IMG/VR virus record: IMGVR_UViG_3300042289_000608
Span: 1-27,817 of that record
DNA from: a virus
Direction: 5' to 3' (one strand)
Length of the DNA: 27,817 nucleotides
Part shown: positions 1 through 9,424 of the stretch, one piece after another
Layout of the letters: each line of letters starts with the position of its first letter
How positions within the stretch are numbered: position 1 is the first letter of the stretch
Notes under the pieces: model-generated
What the model saw: only the letters and a program-made list of their open reading frames with translations
What the model was told of the DNA's origin: nothing
Databases searched by the model: none
Made by a program: the position numbers and the translations under genes

Positions 1-456
1 TGTTTCTGCTAATCCGCTATACGTAACACGATAAACTTTTGCCGTTCCAATGGCAACATAAGCAACTATTGCTGACGATTCTGTTACCAATACAGGTGCC
101 CCAAAAACGCCAGTTCCTACATCAGTTAGATCTTTTTTAGTTAACGCACCGGTTGATACGTCTACAAAATAAACCGTTGTTGCTGAAGAAGTTTTTCCTA
201 TGAAACATATAACGCCATTGAAATACGTAGCATCTGACCATGTGGTTGTTGTAGTTCCGGAAGCAAGCTGTCCACCGGAAGTTCCAGTTCCAGTTAAGGT
301 AATTGCGGTTGATTCGTAAGTTGGTACAAGTGTGGCTTCGTCGTCTGAGATAGTGACGTTTTCACCACGCCATGTGTTTTGTGGTTGGTTTACTTCAGAC
401 GGCCCCATATAGTAACCGGCACGGAAATCATCCCAACCAAAATTAAATGCGGCCAT
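1..456 (-). CDS. Partial beta-rich virion protein, nozzle/tail-tube B-like (C-terminus off window)
   Basis: The frame is open from an ATG at 456 to the left edge, giving 152 codons without a stop. It begins one base after the stop of the adaptor-like gene, so it is the next cistron of the same operon. The visible part has short beta-strand-like segments rich in Thr, Ser, Val and Gly (for example TWSDATYFNGVICFIGK and APVLVTESSAIVAYVAIG), as expected of propeller-type tail proteins. In podoviruses of the P22/T7 type the adaptor gene is followed by the nozzle gene, and that order is the main reason for this call. I see no catalytic motif. It could equally be another tail or receptor-contact protein, since the C-terminus is missing. 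Confidence 0.55.
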   Translation of the reverse strand, partial: MAAFNFGWDDFRAGYYMGPSEVNQPQNTWRGENVTISDDEATLVPTYESTAITLTGTGTSGGQLASGTTTTTWSDATYFNGVICFIGKTSSATTVYFVDVSTGALTKKDLTDVGTGVFGAPVLVTESSAIVAYVAIGTAKVYRVTYSGLAET

Positions 457-1071
457 TTACGACCACGCAGCGTATTGGTAACCACCATCGTAGCGAATGC
501 GTCGACCGGTAGCCTGCTTCAAATCGTCTCTCATGTTCTGCATCAGCGCCTGATACTCGGCTTGATAGACAGCAGCTCTGCCTTCATCTTGACGAACCAT
601 TGAAGCAAGGTAACAGGTATGAGCAATAACTAAAGAGTGGTGTGTGGCAGGGATCAACGGAACCGAATAGTCACTCAAAAGTTCAGGTTCATTGCGGTAG
701 TAATACAAAGTCCCAGAAAAATCAGATGTTGGGATAGGGTTGAGCTTTGCTTTGTTACCAATAATGGTCCAAGCAAATACGCTTTGCCGGCGATCAGGCA
801 TCAAGAAGTCTTCAAGCTGTAACCACATACAGGGCTTGCCGTCAATAACTAACTGCCTGGCTCGTATGAAGTCGTTGGGAATTGTAGCTGTGCCGGATAC
901 AAAGTTTAATGTAAAGTCGTCCATTAGCCAGGGCCATTCCCTAGCACCTGAAATAACGGCAAGGGTTCTGTTAATTAACCCGTCTACTGTAGCGTCGGGA
1001 AGCAAACCATCCCCAATAGATGGAATAGCCAAACGTTCTTTTACTGCTGTACGGATTTCGCCACGATTCAT
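457..1071 (-). CDS. Head-to-tail adaptor protein (SU10/P22 gp4-like)
   Basis: A 204-residue protein. The N-terminus pairs a short helix with a motif typical of phage adaptor/connector proteins: a run of helices ending in AREWPWL (about residues 43-49), followed by a beta segment (FTLNFVSGTATIPNDF). The C-terminal half has YYYRNEPELLSDYSVPLIPATHH and then a long helix (residues about 150-190), the pattern seen in SU10-type adaptor proteins. Its role would be to dock under the portal ring and join head to tail. Its start overlaps the end of the glycosyltransferase gene by ATGA, and its stop directly abuts the next tail gene. The family call is from pattern recognition; a profile search would be needed to name the exact family. 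Confidence 0.65.
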   Translation of the reverse strand: MNRGEIRTAVKERLAIPSIGDGLLPDATVDGLINRTLAVISGAREWPWLMDDFTLNFVSGTATIPNDFIRARQLVIDGKPCMWLQLEDFLMPDRRQSVFAWTIIGNKAKLNPIPTSDFSGTLYYYRNEPELLSDYSVPLIPATHHSLVIAHTCYLASMVRQDEGRAAVYQAEYQALMQNMRDDLKQATGRRIRYDGGYQYAAWS

Positions 1072-2111
1072 TTCCCGATATTATACCATTTAAGGTTATC
1101 CCGTAGTCGTTTGTCATTGCCGTTTAGCCTTATAGCTTCTAGTCCGTGGACTATGGCTTGAGCCTTGTCTCCAAGATGGTGGCAGGCTATTGCCATCAAA
1201 TCGTGAACTAGCCAACCCCAAGCATCTGCTTCACATAGATAGTCCAATGGTTTTTCTGTAATACGCAAAGCCATTTCGCAGTTGTATCGGCAACTAAGCC
1301 AATCATTCTTTTCGTAGTGGTACTGTGCCAACGCAACCCAAGATTCCCGTCTGCGTGGGTCTTCACTAATGGCTCGATAAAGATGGCAATGAGCATCGTC
1401 CGGCCGCATCTTGGCTATGTACCGGTGTGATGCAGCTCGTTCCGGCAACCAAGTAGACAGATCTAAATGGCGTGAAAAGTGGTATTGGGATTCAGGATAC
1501 CTGCCCTGAAAATAGTATTCACGAGCTAGGTAGAACTGGTTCCTATCATCCATTGGAGATTCTTTAACCGCTAGTTCAAGCAATGGCAAATACTGCGATC
1601 GGGACTTCGTGGGGTCGGGATGATGATGTATTTCTAAGCCAGGTACCCATTGTTGTATTTCTGTTTGTTGAGGTTTAAGAACCTCGTGTACGGGATGTTT
1701 CCATGTGTAACCGTGCCGGCGATGGATCTTGTCTCCACCGTAAACCAAACCTTCTGACCCGTCGTCATTCCAAGACCAAACGTATTTATATCTTGGTCTG
1801 CTGGTTCCAGGTTCTATGTTTTCCAACATTCCCCGCCAGCCAGGTAACAAATATTCATCCATGTCCAAAGCAATACAAATATCAATATCGTCAGGGAGCA
1901 ACTCCAACGACTTGTTGCGAGCTTCATCAAATCTCCATGGATCAGGCCGCCATTGTTCTACATGAACGCCGGCTCCACGAGCCACTGCAACGGTGTTGTC
2001 GGTAGATCCGGTATCCAAAATAAACCGGTAGTCTGCTTCAATAGCTGAATCTGACCATCTGTATACGAACTGCTCTTCATTAAGTGCGATGGTATAAACA
2101 GCGATTTTCAT
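1068..2111 (-). CDS. Family 2 glycosyltransferase with C-terminal helical (TPR-like) region
   Basis: A 347-residue protein. The N-terminal GT-A fold is recognisable: YTIALNEEQF near residues 6-15, ILDTGSTDNT at 31-40 (nucleotide-sugar binding), and DMDE at 83-86, the metal-binding DxD. The second half (about 170-340) consists of repeated helical pairs with Tyr/Trp/Ala-rich helices, as in glycosyltransferases that carry TPR-like repeats. A strong AGGAGG-type ribosome site precedes the ATG. It sits inside the virion structural operon, overlapping the adaptor gene by 4 bases, so it probably glycosylates a virion fibre or a host surface glycan late in infection. The substrate cannot be told from sequence. 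It is full length for a GT2 plus repeats. Confidence 0.85.
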   Translation of the reverse strand: MKIAVYTIALNEEQFVYRWSDSAIEADYRFILDTGSTDNTVAVARGAGVHVEQWRPDPWRFDEARNKSLELLPDDIDICIALDMDEYLLPGWRGMLENIEPGTSRPRYKYVWSWNDDGSEGLVYGGDKIHRRHGYTWKHPVHEVLKPQQTEIQQWVPGLEIHHHPDPTKSRSQYLPLLELAVKESPMDDRNQFYLAREYYFQGRYPESQYHFSRHLDLSTWLPERAASHRYIAKMRPDDAHCHLYRAISEDPRRRESWVALAQYHYEKNDWLSCRYNCEMALRITEKPLDYLCEADAWGWLVHDLMAIACHHLGDKAQAIVHGLEAIRLNGNDKRLRDNLKWYNIGK

Positions 2112-2126
2112 TGCCCCTCCTAAAAG

Positions 2127-3170
2127 TTACAAACTTTCCAATATTGATTGCTTGGATGCTAGTAGATTAGTACGTGACGTGAGGAAATAAGTCATATCTT
2201 TGTTATTTGGATCATTTAGTGTTGTTCGCATTGAGTCCAAAACAATAAGGTCGGCTGCCAGTTTTGTTTGTTCAGCTTCTTTAACTTCTGTCAAGTCTGC
2301 AGCATCTGGATACAGAGAGATTATTGAGGACAAGCATGAATGGGCAACATTCTTTTTAACAAACGCATCTGTCGCCAGCAACAAAGGCTGAACATTTTCT
2401 GGTCGAACACGGGCTGTAGGATTACCTTTCAAATACTCATAGATCTGCATATCAGGCTGGTTGGACACAAGTGTTTCGTTAATACCAAGTTGCTGAACAA
2501 AATTGTTTGCTTTTACGGCAACAGGTTCCGTGTTGTTAAACGGTTCTTCTGATACTTGCGCCCATTCCAAAATTAACTTCAATGCTTCGCCTAAACTGTA
2601 TGTAGCAAAAGGCGTGGATGAATTGTTCATCAACTCTGTCTTGTTGTTTTTGTTTTGTCGTTCAATATAAACAAGATGAGCCACACCATTGATAGACAGT
2701 ATCGGTTCATAAACAAGTAAAGCGTCAGCTGCATCCGGCACTGCAATTGTTGAATCGCCAAGAGGATCTGCAAACAATTCAACCCCGTAGAGTCCAGCGT
2801 CACATCGCCATTGGTTGTCAAACGATGGCACAGGTGCAGAGTTCATAAAGGTGAACCCACCAGCATCAACGCTATCTACACCGTGTTTATAGTATTGATA
2901 AATCCGTTCAAAGATTTGAAGACTTACTACCTCGGATGTTGTTCCGTTTGTAGCAATAAGGTTGTGCTTACTGATGTGAGTGAAGTATTCGGGAAACGCC
3001 ACAAGAACTTGGCCGTTAGCCATTTCAAATAACGCGCAGTCTTCAAACGGCACATTGTTGTTTACTTCTTGGTAGTACAAATCAATTGTTGATGTTGCGT
3101 TTAGTTTTTGCAACATAAAGAACATATTGTATTTGTTTACAACGTCTAGGTTAAATCGTTTAATGTTCAT
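2127..3170 (-). CDS. Uncharacterised virion-associated protein
   Basis: I do not recognise this 347-residue protein. The frame extends further upstream, but the ATG at 3170 is preferred: it lies two bases after the stop of the glycine-rich fibre gene, and the extension would be a shadow of that gene. The N-terminal two thirds are mixed alpha/beta with several aromatic segments (for example FTFMNSAPVPSFDNQWRCDAGLYG), and the C-terminal third is helical (about residues 225-347). There is no signal peptide, membrane segment or metal motif. Its place between a tail-fibre-like gene and the glycosyltransferase suggests a fibre chaperone, a fibre-associated protein or a partner of the glycosyltransferase; this is inference from position only. 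Confidence 0.6.
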   Translation of the reverse strand: MNIKRFNLDVVNKYNMFFMLQKLNATSTIDLYYQEVNNNVPFEDCALFEMANGQVLVAFPEYFTHISKHNLIATNGTTSEVVSLQIFERIYQYYKHGVDSVDAGGFTFMNSAPVPSFDNQWRCDAGLYGVELFADPLGDSTIAVPDAADALLVYEPILSINGVAHLVYIERQNKNNKTELMNNSSTPFATYSLGEALKLILEWAQVSEEPFNNTEPVAVKANNFVQQLGINETLVSNQPDMQIYEYLKGNPTARVRPENVQPLLLATDAFVKKNVAHSCLSSIISLYPDAADLTEVKEAEQTKLAADLIVLDSMRTTLNDPNNKDMTYFLTSRTNLLASKQSILESL

Positions 3171-3172
3171 AA

Positions 3173-4236
3173 TCACGGTCCGTAGTATTGAAAATAGCAC
3201 ATTCCTGCTGTGCCAACAGATGCTGTGTTGCCACCACAACCGTACACGCCTGTTCCCCCACCCAAAATTCTGTTGCCAGAACCGTTGGCTGTAGAGCCAT
3301 AACCTCCACCACCAGAGCCACCATAGTAACCAAAAGCCTGACCACCTACACCACCTGAACCACCGTATCCATTACCAACGGTGTGTCCGTTGTCTCCAGC
3401 AGAGAAGTTGCCTCCACCACCACCAGCAGCGAGATAGTAAACAATATCTTTACCACTACCAGTAGAAGTTACAGAACCAGTACCACCACCATATGATGAA
3501 CTGGTACCTGAACCTGAAGAACCACCTGTACCTACTGTTGTATATTGCCCACCAGCACCACCAGTAGCAGTCAATGTAGAAAAAGATGAACCCGAAATAG
3601 TTGTGGTACCACCAGCACCACCGTTGGTATCAGCAATGTTTCCAGCAGTACCACCACCACCGACAACCACAGTCAAATAAGAACTAACTGCTGATGTTGC
3701 AGAAACATTACCTGTGTTGTAGTAATAGGCACCACCACCTCCACCACCTCCAGCACCTCCACCTCCACCACCAAAGAAAAAGATGTTGAAGATAGATGGG
3801 GTGATAGCAGAGCCACCAGTAGGTGTAATGGTTTGTAAATGAACAATGTCGGTGTAAGTAGTATTACTGGTGCCTGTAGGTGTTCTCACAAAAGTTTGTA
3901 TTGACCAAGTAGTAAACGAAGTAGATGAAGACGTAGCGCTGCCAATGCCGTTAGTAACTATGGCACGAACATCATAAGACACTCCGGCAGTCGGTAAACC
4001 TGTTTGGTTTGAGTAAACGCTTTGGCTACCACCTGTCAAACCAGTAATTGTTGCTCCATCTGTCCAAGTGGAATCAACGGTCTTTTTAAACTGAAATTTA
4101 ACGCTTGTTGTTTGCCGGTTAGGATTTACCGTTGCGTTAAATGTGGCTCGGTCTTGGTTAAAGTTAGTAACGGCATTGATAGTTACCGTAGGCAACTCAG
4201 TAATGCTTGAAGCAACTACCCCACGACGGATAGGCA

Positions 4237-4237
<1 letters not shown>
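3173..4237 (-). CDS. Glycine-rich tail fibre/adhesin with N-terminal fibronectin-III-like domain
   Basis: A 354-residue protein. Residues about 14-110 look like one beta-sandwich repeat of fibronectin type III/Ig style (TVTINAVTNFN, then TSVKFQFKKT, then VSYDVRAIVTNGIGSATS). From about residue 150 to the end it is dominated by Gly runs separated by short Ser/Thr/Tyr segments, including several stretches of five to seven glycines. Such glycine-rich C-termini occur in phage receptor-binding tips, where they can pack as polyglycine-II helices. The ATG overlaps the stop of the collagen-like gene by one base (TAATG), so the two are translationally coupled and may form one fibre. Likely role: host receptor recognition. 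Bacterial relatives of such proteins also exist, so the phage-tip call is inference. Confidence 0.7.
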
Positions 4238-5280
<1,043 letters not shown>

Positions 5281-5281
5281 G

Positions 5282-5620
5282 TTACCTCGTTACATCAGGA
5301 AGAACTACAAAAGCTCCAGCAATAACAGTACTTACAACACCAGAAGCAGTTTCTTGAAGATCCCAAACATAGTTATACGGGTTAAGGCTTAGAGTGCTAG
5401 CAGAACTCAATGTCAGGGACAATGTGCCAGCAGCGCCGCTTACAATAGTGCAGGTAAAAGTAGCGGCCGGCGTGGGGTCTTCATAGTCGGCACGAACCAT
5501 TGCAGCATAAGTGCGACCCGTAATATCGATAGGGGTAGTACCGTTTGTGGTCATCGTCACACCTACGGTGACATTATCGCCCCGTGTAGTTACAAGATCC
5601 TGTTCTGCTGGCGTTGCCAT
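5282..5620 (-). CDS. Small Ig-like/baseplate-type structural protein
   Basis: A 112-residue all-beta protein. The pattern [22 protein letters not shown], then [11 protein letters not shown], then [24 protein letters not shown], resembles the N-terminal domain of baseplate upper proteins (BppU family) that hold receptor-binding fibres on the tail. It lies immediately upstream, in transcription order, of the collagen-like fibre gene (one base between stop and next start), consistent with a fibre-docking role. The ATG overlaps the stop of the small membrane protein gene by one base (TAATG). Family assignment is tentative because the domain is short and beta-sandwich folds are common. Confidence 0.6.
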   Translation of the reverse strand: MATPAEQDLVTTRGDNVTVGVTMTTNGTTPIDITGRTYAAMVRADYEDPTPAATFTCTIVSGAAGTLSLTLSSASTLSLNPYNYVWDLQETASGVVSTVIAGAFVVLPDVTR

Positions 5621-5793
5621 TATTCATCGACTCCTATGCCACCAAAGACTATGGCAACAATATTAACACCCAAAGTGGCGGCACTGATAAACAAAGCCTT
5701 GCTGAGTGTCTCCCCTGACAACGTAATCAAGATTAGACCTGTACCAGAGGCCCACAATAATAGGGAAACTATAGCTCCAAAGTATTTACGCAT
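5620..5793 (-). CDS. 57-residue membrane protein, holin-sized
   Basis: A short gene with the ATG at 5793. The protein has two hydrophobic segments, about residues 5-24 (ending TGLILITL) and 33-53 (ISAATLGVNIVAIVF), joined by a short polar loop (SGETLSK), with a positively charged N-terminus and an acidic C-terminus (VDE). Size and topology fit a class II holin, but no lysis enzyme gene is adjacent, so a general small membrane protein is equally possible. It lies between the Thr-stalked surface protein and the Ig-like protein. The TAA shares a base with the ATG of the next gene, which is good evidence that the gene is translated. Confidence 0.6.
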   Translation of the reverse strand: MRKYFGAIVSLLLWASGTGLILITLSGETLSKALFISAATLGVNIVAIVFGGIGVDE

Positions 5794-5805
5794 GGGTAGA
5801 TTTTA

Positions 5806-6804
5806 TCATTTCCGGCGGATGATTGGTGGAGCAGCCGCTAATACAACACCTGCAACGATAAGTGTTCTGCGTTGTTTGACAGGGACTTTTGAGCCAACCG
5901 GAACATAGGAGTCAACCGCTCCACCAAAAACGTTGACTTCCTGCTCAAAAGCTTCACGCACTTCTTCAGGGGCAGATTGAACGCTGGCAACCAGCTCTTC
6001 TAACTGCGTATCAGAAAGATCGTTTACCTCTAAAGCAGCAAAAACCTCTTCAGCTTCATCTTGTGTAAGTGTTGCCAAAACTTCAGGATCCGTAGCTATT
6101 TCAGCAGCCTGGTCAGCTGTCACCGTTGGCGGTATCGTCACCGGGACGGTCGTTGTTGTTGCCGGGATCGTAGTAGTTGTTGTCGTTGCAGGGACAGTCG
6201 TTGTCGGAACAGTAGTAGTAGGTATCACTATTAATGTCGTGGATGTGGTATTTTGGACCCATGTTGTCGTCGTTTCCGGTATTGAAGTCGTTGTTGGTGG
6301 CAGTGTGGTTGTTGTGGTTGTGGTTGTTGTGGTGGTGGTAGTAGATGTGGTTGTGGTGGTTGATGTTGTGGTTGTCGACGTTGATGTTGTGGTTGTCGGT
6401 TCTTCTGTGGTAGATGTTAGCATTGACCCCATACCGTTAAAACCAAGTTCGTACTGTAAGTTCCAACCTCCACCTGTACGCCAAGCATTAGGATCGCCGC
6501 AACAGATACCAGCCCTAAGCCGATAACGACCGGCAGGCACGGCAATAGAAATATAGGACTGTAAACCAAACGAGTCATCGTTGGCGGCAAGAAGATTCCC
6601 TTGTTCGTCGTATACCCAAAGCATTGGATCAGAAGGATGACCTTCGATCATGTAGGTTTGAGCCACAAATTGAGTAGGTTCCGGATAATCAAACCAAATG
6701 TCTGTTGGTTCCGTTATGATGTAATTCTGAGCTGCCGCCCCAGAAACTGAGAAAAACGCTAATACTCCAATTAGTAAAACTAAATACCTAGCGTATTTGT
6801 GCAT
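5806..6804 (-). CDS. Secreted, membrane-anchored surface protein with Thr-rich stalk
   Basis: A 332-residue protein. Residues 1-25 are a signal peptide (charged start, hydrophobic core, Ala-rich end at GAAAQ). Residues about 28-125 form a compact beta domain with a CC pair near residue 101, reminiscent of pre-peptidase/jelly-roll surface domains. Residues about 131-232 are a Thr/Pro/Val stalk with long Thr runs. Residues about 233-300 are acidic and helical (ADQAAEIATDPEVLATLTQ onwards). The end, about 311-332, is a hydrophobic segment followed by RRK: a stop-transfer anchor. The predicted product is therefore a host-surface protein rather than a classical virion part, although processing into virions cannot be excluded. 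Thr stalks of this type are frequent in actinobacterial exported proteins. Its position among late genes suggests surface remodelling, adhesion or superinfection control. Confidence 0.75.
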   Translation of the reverse strand: MHKYARYLVLLIGVLAFFSVSGAAAQNYIITEPTDIWFDYPEPTQFVAQTYMIEGHPSDPMLWVYDEQGNLLAANDDSFGLQSYISIAVPAGRYRLRAGICCGDPNAWRTGGGWNLQYELGFNGMGSMLTSTTEEPTTTTSTSTTTTSTTTTTSTTTTTTTTTTTTTLPPTTTSIPETTTTWVQNTTSTTLIVIPTTTVPTTTVPATTTTTTIPATTTTVPVTIPPTVTADQAAEIATDPEVLATLTQDEAEEVFAALEVNDLSDTQLEELVASVQSAPEEVREAFEQEVNVFGGAVDSYVPVGSKVPVKQRRTLIVAGVVLAAAPPIIRRK

Positions 6805-6809
6805 CTACA

Positions 6810-7106
6810 TCAAATCAGCATAAATGTTGAAGTAGTAATTCCTGAGTTAATTAGTTTAATAACTGCCCCTGAACCATTCCAAGGATAATCAATTGTTCCT
6901 GTGTGTTCGGTAACATAGCAGTTATCGCCGGATACAGTTGGGGTTGCAGGGGTTTGGCCAAGAGGAGCTGTGGTAAAAAACGTATGGGTGCTTCCTGATC
7001 GGCCAATAATACGAAGAGTTTTACCAGCCCCGCTGAGAGTAATTGTGTCTACCTGATCAGCTACGGTTGTAATACTTTTTGCGTTTGATGCTGTGTATGT
7101 TGCCAT
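6810..7106 (-). CDS. Small beta-rich structural protein
   Basis: A 98-residue protein of Thr/Ser/Gly-rich beta strands (SITTVADQVDTITLSGAGKTLRI, HTFFTTAPLG, GAVIKLINSG). This resembles the many small phage proteins that decorate the capsid or tail, but I cannot assign a family. An AAGG ribosome site lies before the ATG, which overlaps the stop of the preceding gene by one base (TAATG). It sits in the run of genes between the coat and the fibres, so a virion role is likely; this is inference from position and composition. Confidence 0.5.
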   Translation of the reverse strand: MATYTASNAKSITTVADQVDTITLSGAGKTLRIIGRSGSTHTFFTTAPLGQTPATPTVSGDNCYVTEHTGTIDYPWNGSGAVIKLINSGITTSTFMLI

Positions 7107-7567
7107 TATTTTTTACCTTGATATAGAGAAGTTTGTCTATGGGTTCCGCCTTCAAGATGCCCAAGATCTTTGATGATGGCCCAATGTATTTTATCAGCAA
7201 TTTCTCGTGCTTGCTCATGCTTTGCATCGTCTTCGGCTTTGCGAGCAGCAGCATTCTTCTTTTGTATGTCTTCAAGCAATCTATGGCCCTTGCGCCAGTC
7301 GCCTTCAATAAGCTTTAGAATAAGGGAATGATCGCAACGCTGCGAAGAACAAGCAATATATGGCGTATTGTGAGCGTCAATCAGCCAAACTTCAAAATGC
7401 TGTGTGAGCGGATTGAAGAGAATGCTCGCTGTAGGGTCTCCCTGCCATCCCGATTCATCTCCTTCACGAACACGACGTGCAATATCGTACACGTCTGTAG
7501 AAATCTCAGCCCAACCGTCAGCGCCTGGGATGTGTTGCGACAAAATGTCATGAGCTCTTAAGTCCAT
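7106..7567 (-). CDS. Uncharacterised phage protein next to coat/decoration genes
   Basis: A 153-residue protein. Residues about 1-80 are mixed alpha/beta with DVYDIARRVREGDESGWQGDP and ILFNPLTQHFEVWLIDAHN, a motif I associate with conserved hypothetical genes placed after major capsid genes in phages. The C-terminal half is a charged helix (about 95-130). There is one CxxxxC pair (ACSSQRC), but no convincing metal site. The ribosome site AAGGAGG is strong, and the gene follows a large stem-loop, so its translation may be independent of the coat gene. No function can be given. Confidence 0.6.
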   Translation of the reverse strand: MDLRAHDILSQHIPGADGWAEISTDVYDIARRVREGDESGWQGDPTASILFNPLTQHFEVWLIDAHNTPYIACSSQRCDHSLILKLIEGDWRKGHRLLEDIQKKNAAARKAEDDAKHEQAREIADKIHWAIIKDLGHLEGGTHRQTSLYQGKK

Positions 7568-7582
7568 TATTCCTCCTTAGAA

Positions 7583-7631
7583 TTGTTAGTCGGAGCAGGT
7601 GAAAGGAGAAAAGTCCTACTCCGACCAACAA
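7583..7631 (-). other. Strong stem-loop between decoration gene and next cistron
   Basis: Positions 7583-7599 pair with 7615-7631 as a 17-bp stem (two G-U pairs) with a 15-nt loop. In the direction of the operon it is not followed by a U-run, so it is more likely an mRNA-stabilising or processing element, or a leaky terminator, than a classical intrinsic terminator. It ends shortly before the AAGGAGG site of the following gene. Confidence 0.7.
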
Positions 7632-7644
7632 ACCTGTTTTTTAT

Positions 7645-7965
7645 TTATGCGCCAAAAGCGAAGATCCGGGCAACCACCGTCGAAACGTTTGTGGTGCTTG
7701 TAACTTCTGCCAATGCTGCGCCGTCTGTGGTTGTGTCAACCCAGAAAAGCTCGATCTTTGGAGCGGTTGTTGAACCGTCCCATGCGGGAACGTAGCCATC
7801 TGTGGTGACTGCCCAAAGGAAGTCAAGTCGGTCAAGACCAAGGGAGACGAGTGAAATCGCTTCTCCCCCGGTCGGATACGACGAGTCAAATGTAACTGTT
7901 GCTGTTACAAATTTACGGTTTCCAGGAACTTCTGGTCCCGTAAGAATACTGACTGTAGCGGCCAT
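7645..7965 (-). CDS. Capsid decoration-like protein
   Basis: A 106-residue protein starting at the ATG at 7965, two bases after the stop of the major capsid gene. The longer frame upstream is a shadow of that gene. It is beta-rich (MAATVSILTGPEVPGNRKFV, TATVTFDSSYPTGGEAISL, then KIELFWVD), short, and directly follows the coat gene, which is the usual place of head decoration or stabilisation proteins. A GGAG lies about a dozen bases upstream. I infer function from size, fold and position. Head-completion protein is an alternative. Confidence 0.6.
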   Translation of the reverse strand: MAATVSILTGPEVPGNRKFVTATVTFDSSYPTGGEAISLVSLGLDRLDFLWAVTTDGYVPAWDGSTTAPKIELFWVDTTTDGAALAEVTSTTNVSTVVARIFAFGA

Positions 7966-7966
7966 C

Positions 7967-9235
7967 TTAGATCGTTGTCTCCGTAAGATCCTTGATGACG
8001 AAGTTAGCGTTGCGCTGCTTACATGCGAGTTCTGCGTAGCAAGTGAGAGTTGCTTCGTAGGCATCGGTGTTTGCAACACGGTTCATTACAGCACCGTCAA
8101 GATCCATGAAGTTCCAGCCTTCTCCGACCTGGTGGAACACCATGCTCTCAGGCGAGATGCCATAGAGACGGTTGTTCGGGCAGTCGAAGTCTGCGTAGAG
8201 TGTGGTTGGACCTTCATCACCCTGTCCGGAGACTGATGGTGAGTAGTACTGAATACCAGCGTAGCCGCCCTTGAGCTGCGTCTGCTCCATGTTTCGCTTG
8301 AGCGAGAGGAACAAGTTTGCAACTGACATGTGGACACCTTCTGCAGAAACGAGAAGCGAAGGCTTCTTGCCGCTGTTGATAAGGGTCTTCATGATCGCAC
8401 CGGTGATAAGAGTTTCGGTAACTGCACGGTTTGTACCGCTGTTGCTGTTTACGTAGCTCTTCCACTTTGGCTGGCTTGATGGGTTGATTGTGTGGAGGAC
8501 TGCAGAGTCATCAATGATGGTCTGAACGCCTGTCAATTCAATCTGTCCGTCACCAGGAGCACCAGTGTTGCTTGAAGCACCGCCTGCACCAGCACGGAAA
8601 ATGAAGTGCGATGAGGTTGTGGTTACTGCAGCACCAGAAATGGCTACTGTTTTGTTGGCTTCGTCAACCGATGTAATGGTACGAGCAGATGCAACTGTTG
8701 TTGGAGAAGATACTGTACCAATGTCAACTACCATGCCACCATCAAAGAAGAGGTTGCGAAGAGCAGTTGTTCCGGTGGTTGAAGCCAAAACGACGGTTGT
8801 TGCTGAAGATGTTGTACCACACTGAGCGATAACACCGTTTGATGTACCCCAAAGTTGACGGTTAACGTCCTTCATTGCGTCCTTACGGATGCCTTGCATT
8901 TCAGCATCAAGTGCGTCAACGAATGCACCACGATCGGTAACAGCCTGGCGGATGGTTGGGCCACTCAACTGGATGCGACCATAGACGTAGCGGACCGGTA
9001 CGGGGACCGTTGCGTACGCTTGGTTACCTGCTGTTGGTAGCGTTGCATTTTCGCTGCGAGCGCCGACACCGGACGAACGACCGAGGTGGAGCGCATGACG
9101 GGCGATACGGCCCGTGATTGTGTCACGACGGGTTTCAATCTGTGAGAGGAGAAACGTAGCTTGGTTTAATTGATCGATGTAATCCTTATAATCGTCTTTG
9201 AGGATTGCATCAACTGTGGAAAGGCTTGCGGGCAC
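7967..9235 (-). CDS. Major capsid protein, HK97-fold type
   Basis: A 422-residue protein. It starts at a GTG (9235) with AAGGAAG upstream; no ATG is in a plausible place. The N-terminal region (about 1-60) is helical, as in the N-arm of HK97-fold coats. It is followed by YATVPVPVRYVYGRIQLSGPTIRQA, a typical E-loop/P-domain strand-helix junction. There is a Thr/Ser-rich beta insert (about 140-230), and the A-domain-like end carries LYGISPESMVFHQVGEGWNFMD and a closing helix-strand pair. It sits directly downstream of the scaffold gene and upstream of a decoration-type gene. It has its own promoter and a 190-base leader, as befits the most abundant virion protein. Confidence 0.85.
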   Translation of the reverse strand: MPASLSTVDAILKDDYKDYIDQLNQATFLLSQIETRRDTITGRIARHALHLGRSSGVGARSENATLPTAGNQAYATVPVPVRYVYGRIQLSGPTIRQAVTDRGAFVDALDAEMQGIRKDAMKDVNRQLWGTSNGVIAQCGTTSSATTVVLASTTGTTALRNLFFDGGMVVDIGTVSSPTTVASARTITSVDEANKTVAISGAAVTTTSSHFIFRAGAGGASSNTGAPGDGQIELTGVQTIIDDSAVLHTINPSSQPKWKSYVNSNSGTNRAVTETLITGAIMKTLINSGKKPSLLVSAEGVHMSVANLFLSLKRNMEQTQLKGGYAGIQYYSPSVSGQGDEGPTTLYADFDCPNNRLYGISPESMVFHQVGEGWNFMDLDGAVMNRVANTDAYEATLTCYAELACKQRNANFVIKDLTETTI

Positions 9236-9391
9236 TTTATTTACTTCCTTGTTGAAGATAGGGGGTTGTTAATTGGTTTTCACCAACCATCGGCTGATCG
9301 TTGTTACTCCGTAACGTAGAACTGCTTGACTTCCGCCAATTGCCTAAAGGTTGAATAGGTTTTACATCGCCTTATCCAAGGCAATACATTA
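9236..9391 (-). promoter_or_regulatory. Structured 5' leader of the capsid mRNA
   Basis: This untranslated leader contains three short hairpins read on the minus strand. One lies at 9367-9384, starting at the predicted transcription start (GCCTT pairs with AAGGC around GGAU). Another has GTTAC/GTAAC arms near 9312-9324. A third has TTGGT/ACCAA arms closing a GAAA loop near 9273-9286. No open frame of note lies here. It probably stabilises the capsid message. Confidence 0.55.
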
Positions 9392-9419
9392 ATTGTATAC
9401 CTTATATGTGCCGTGTCAA
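9392..9419 (-). promoter_or_regulatory. Near-consensus housekeeping promoter for the capsid gene
   Basis: On the minus strand TTGACA (9419-9414) is separated by 16 bp from TACAAT (9397-9392). This is an almost perfect sigma-A/sigma-70 promoter in the gap between scaffold and capsid genes. Predicted start is near 9385, where a hairpin begins. Confidence 0.8.
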
Positions 9420-9424
9420 GTAAC

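Noticed and set aside
6239-6526. Plus-strand frame encoding a poly-valine protein
   Set aside because: Antisense of the Thr-rich stalk; implausible composition.
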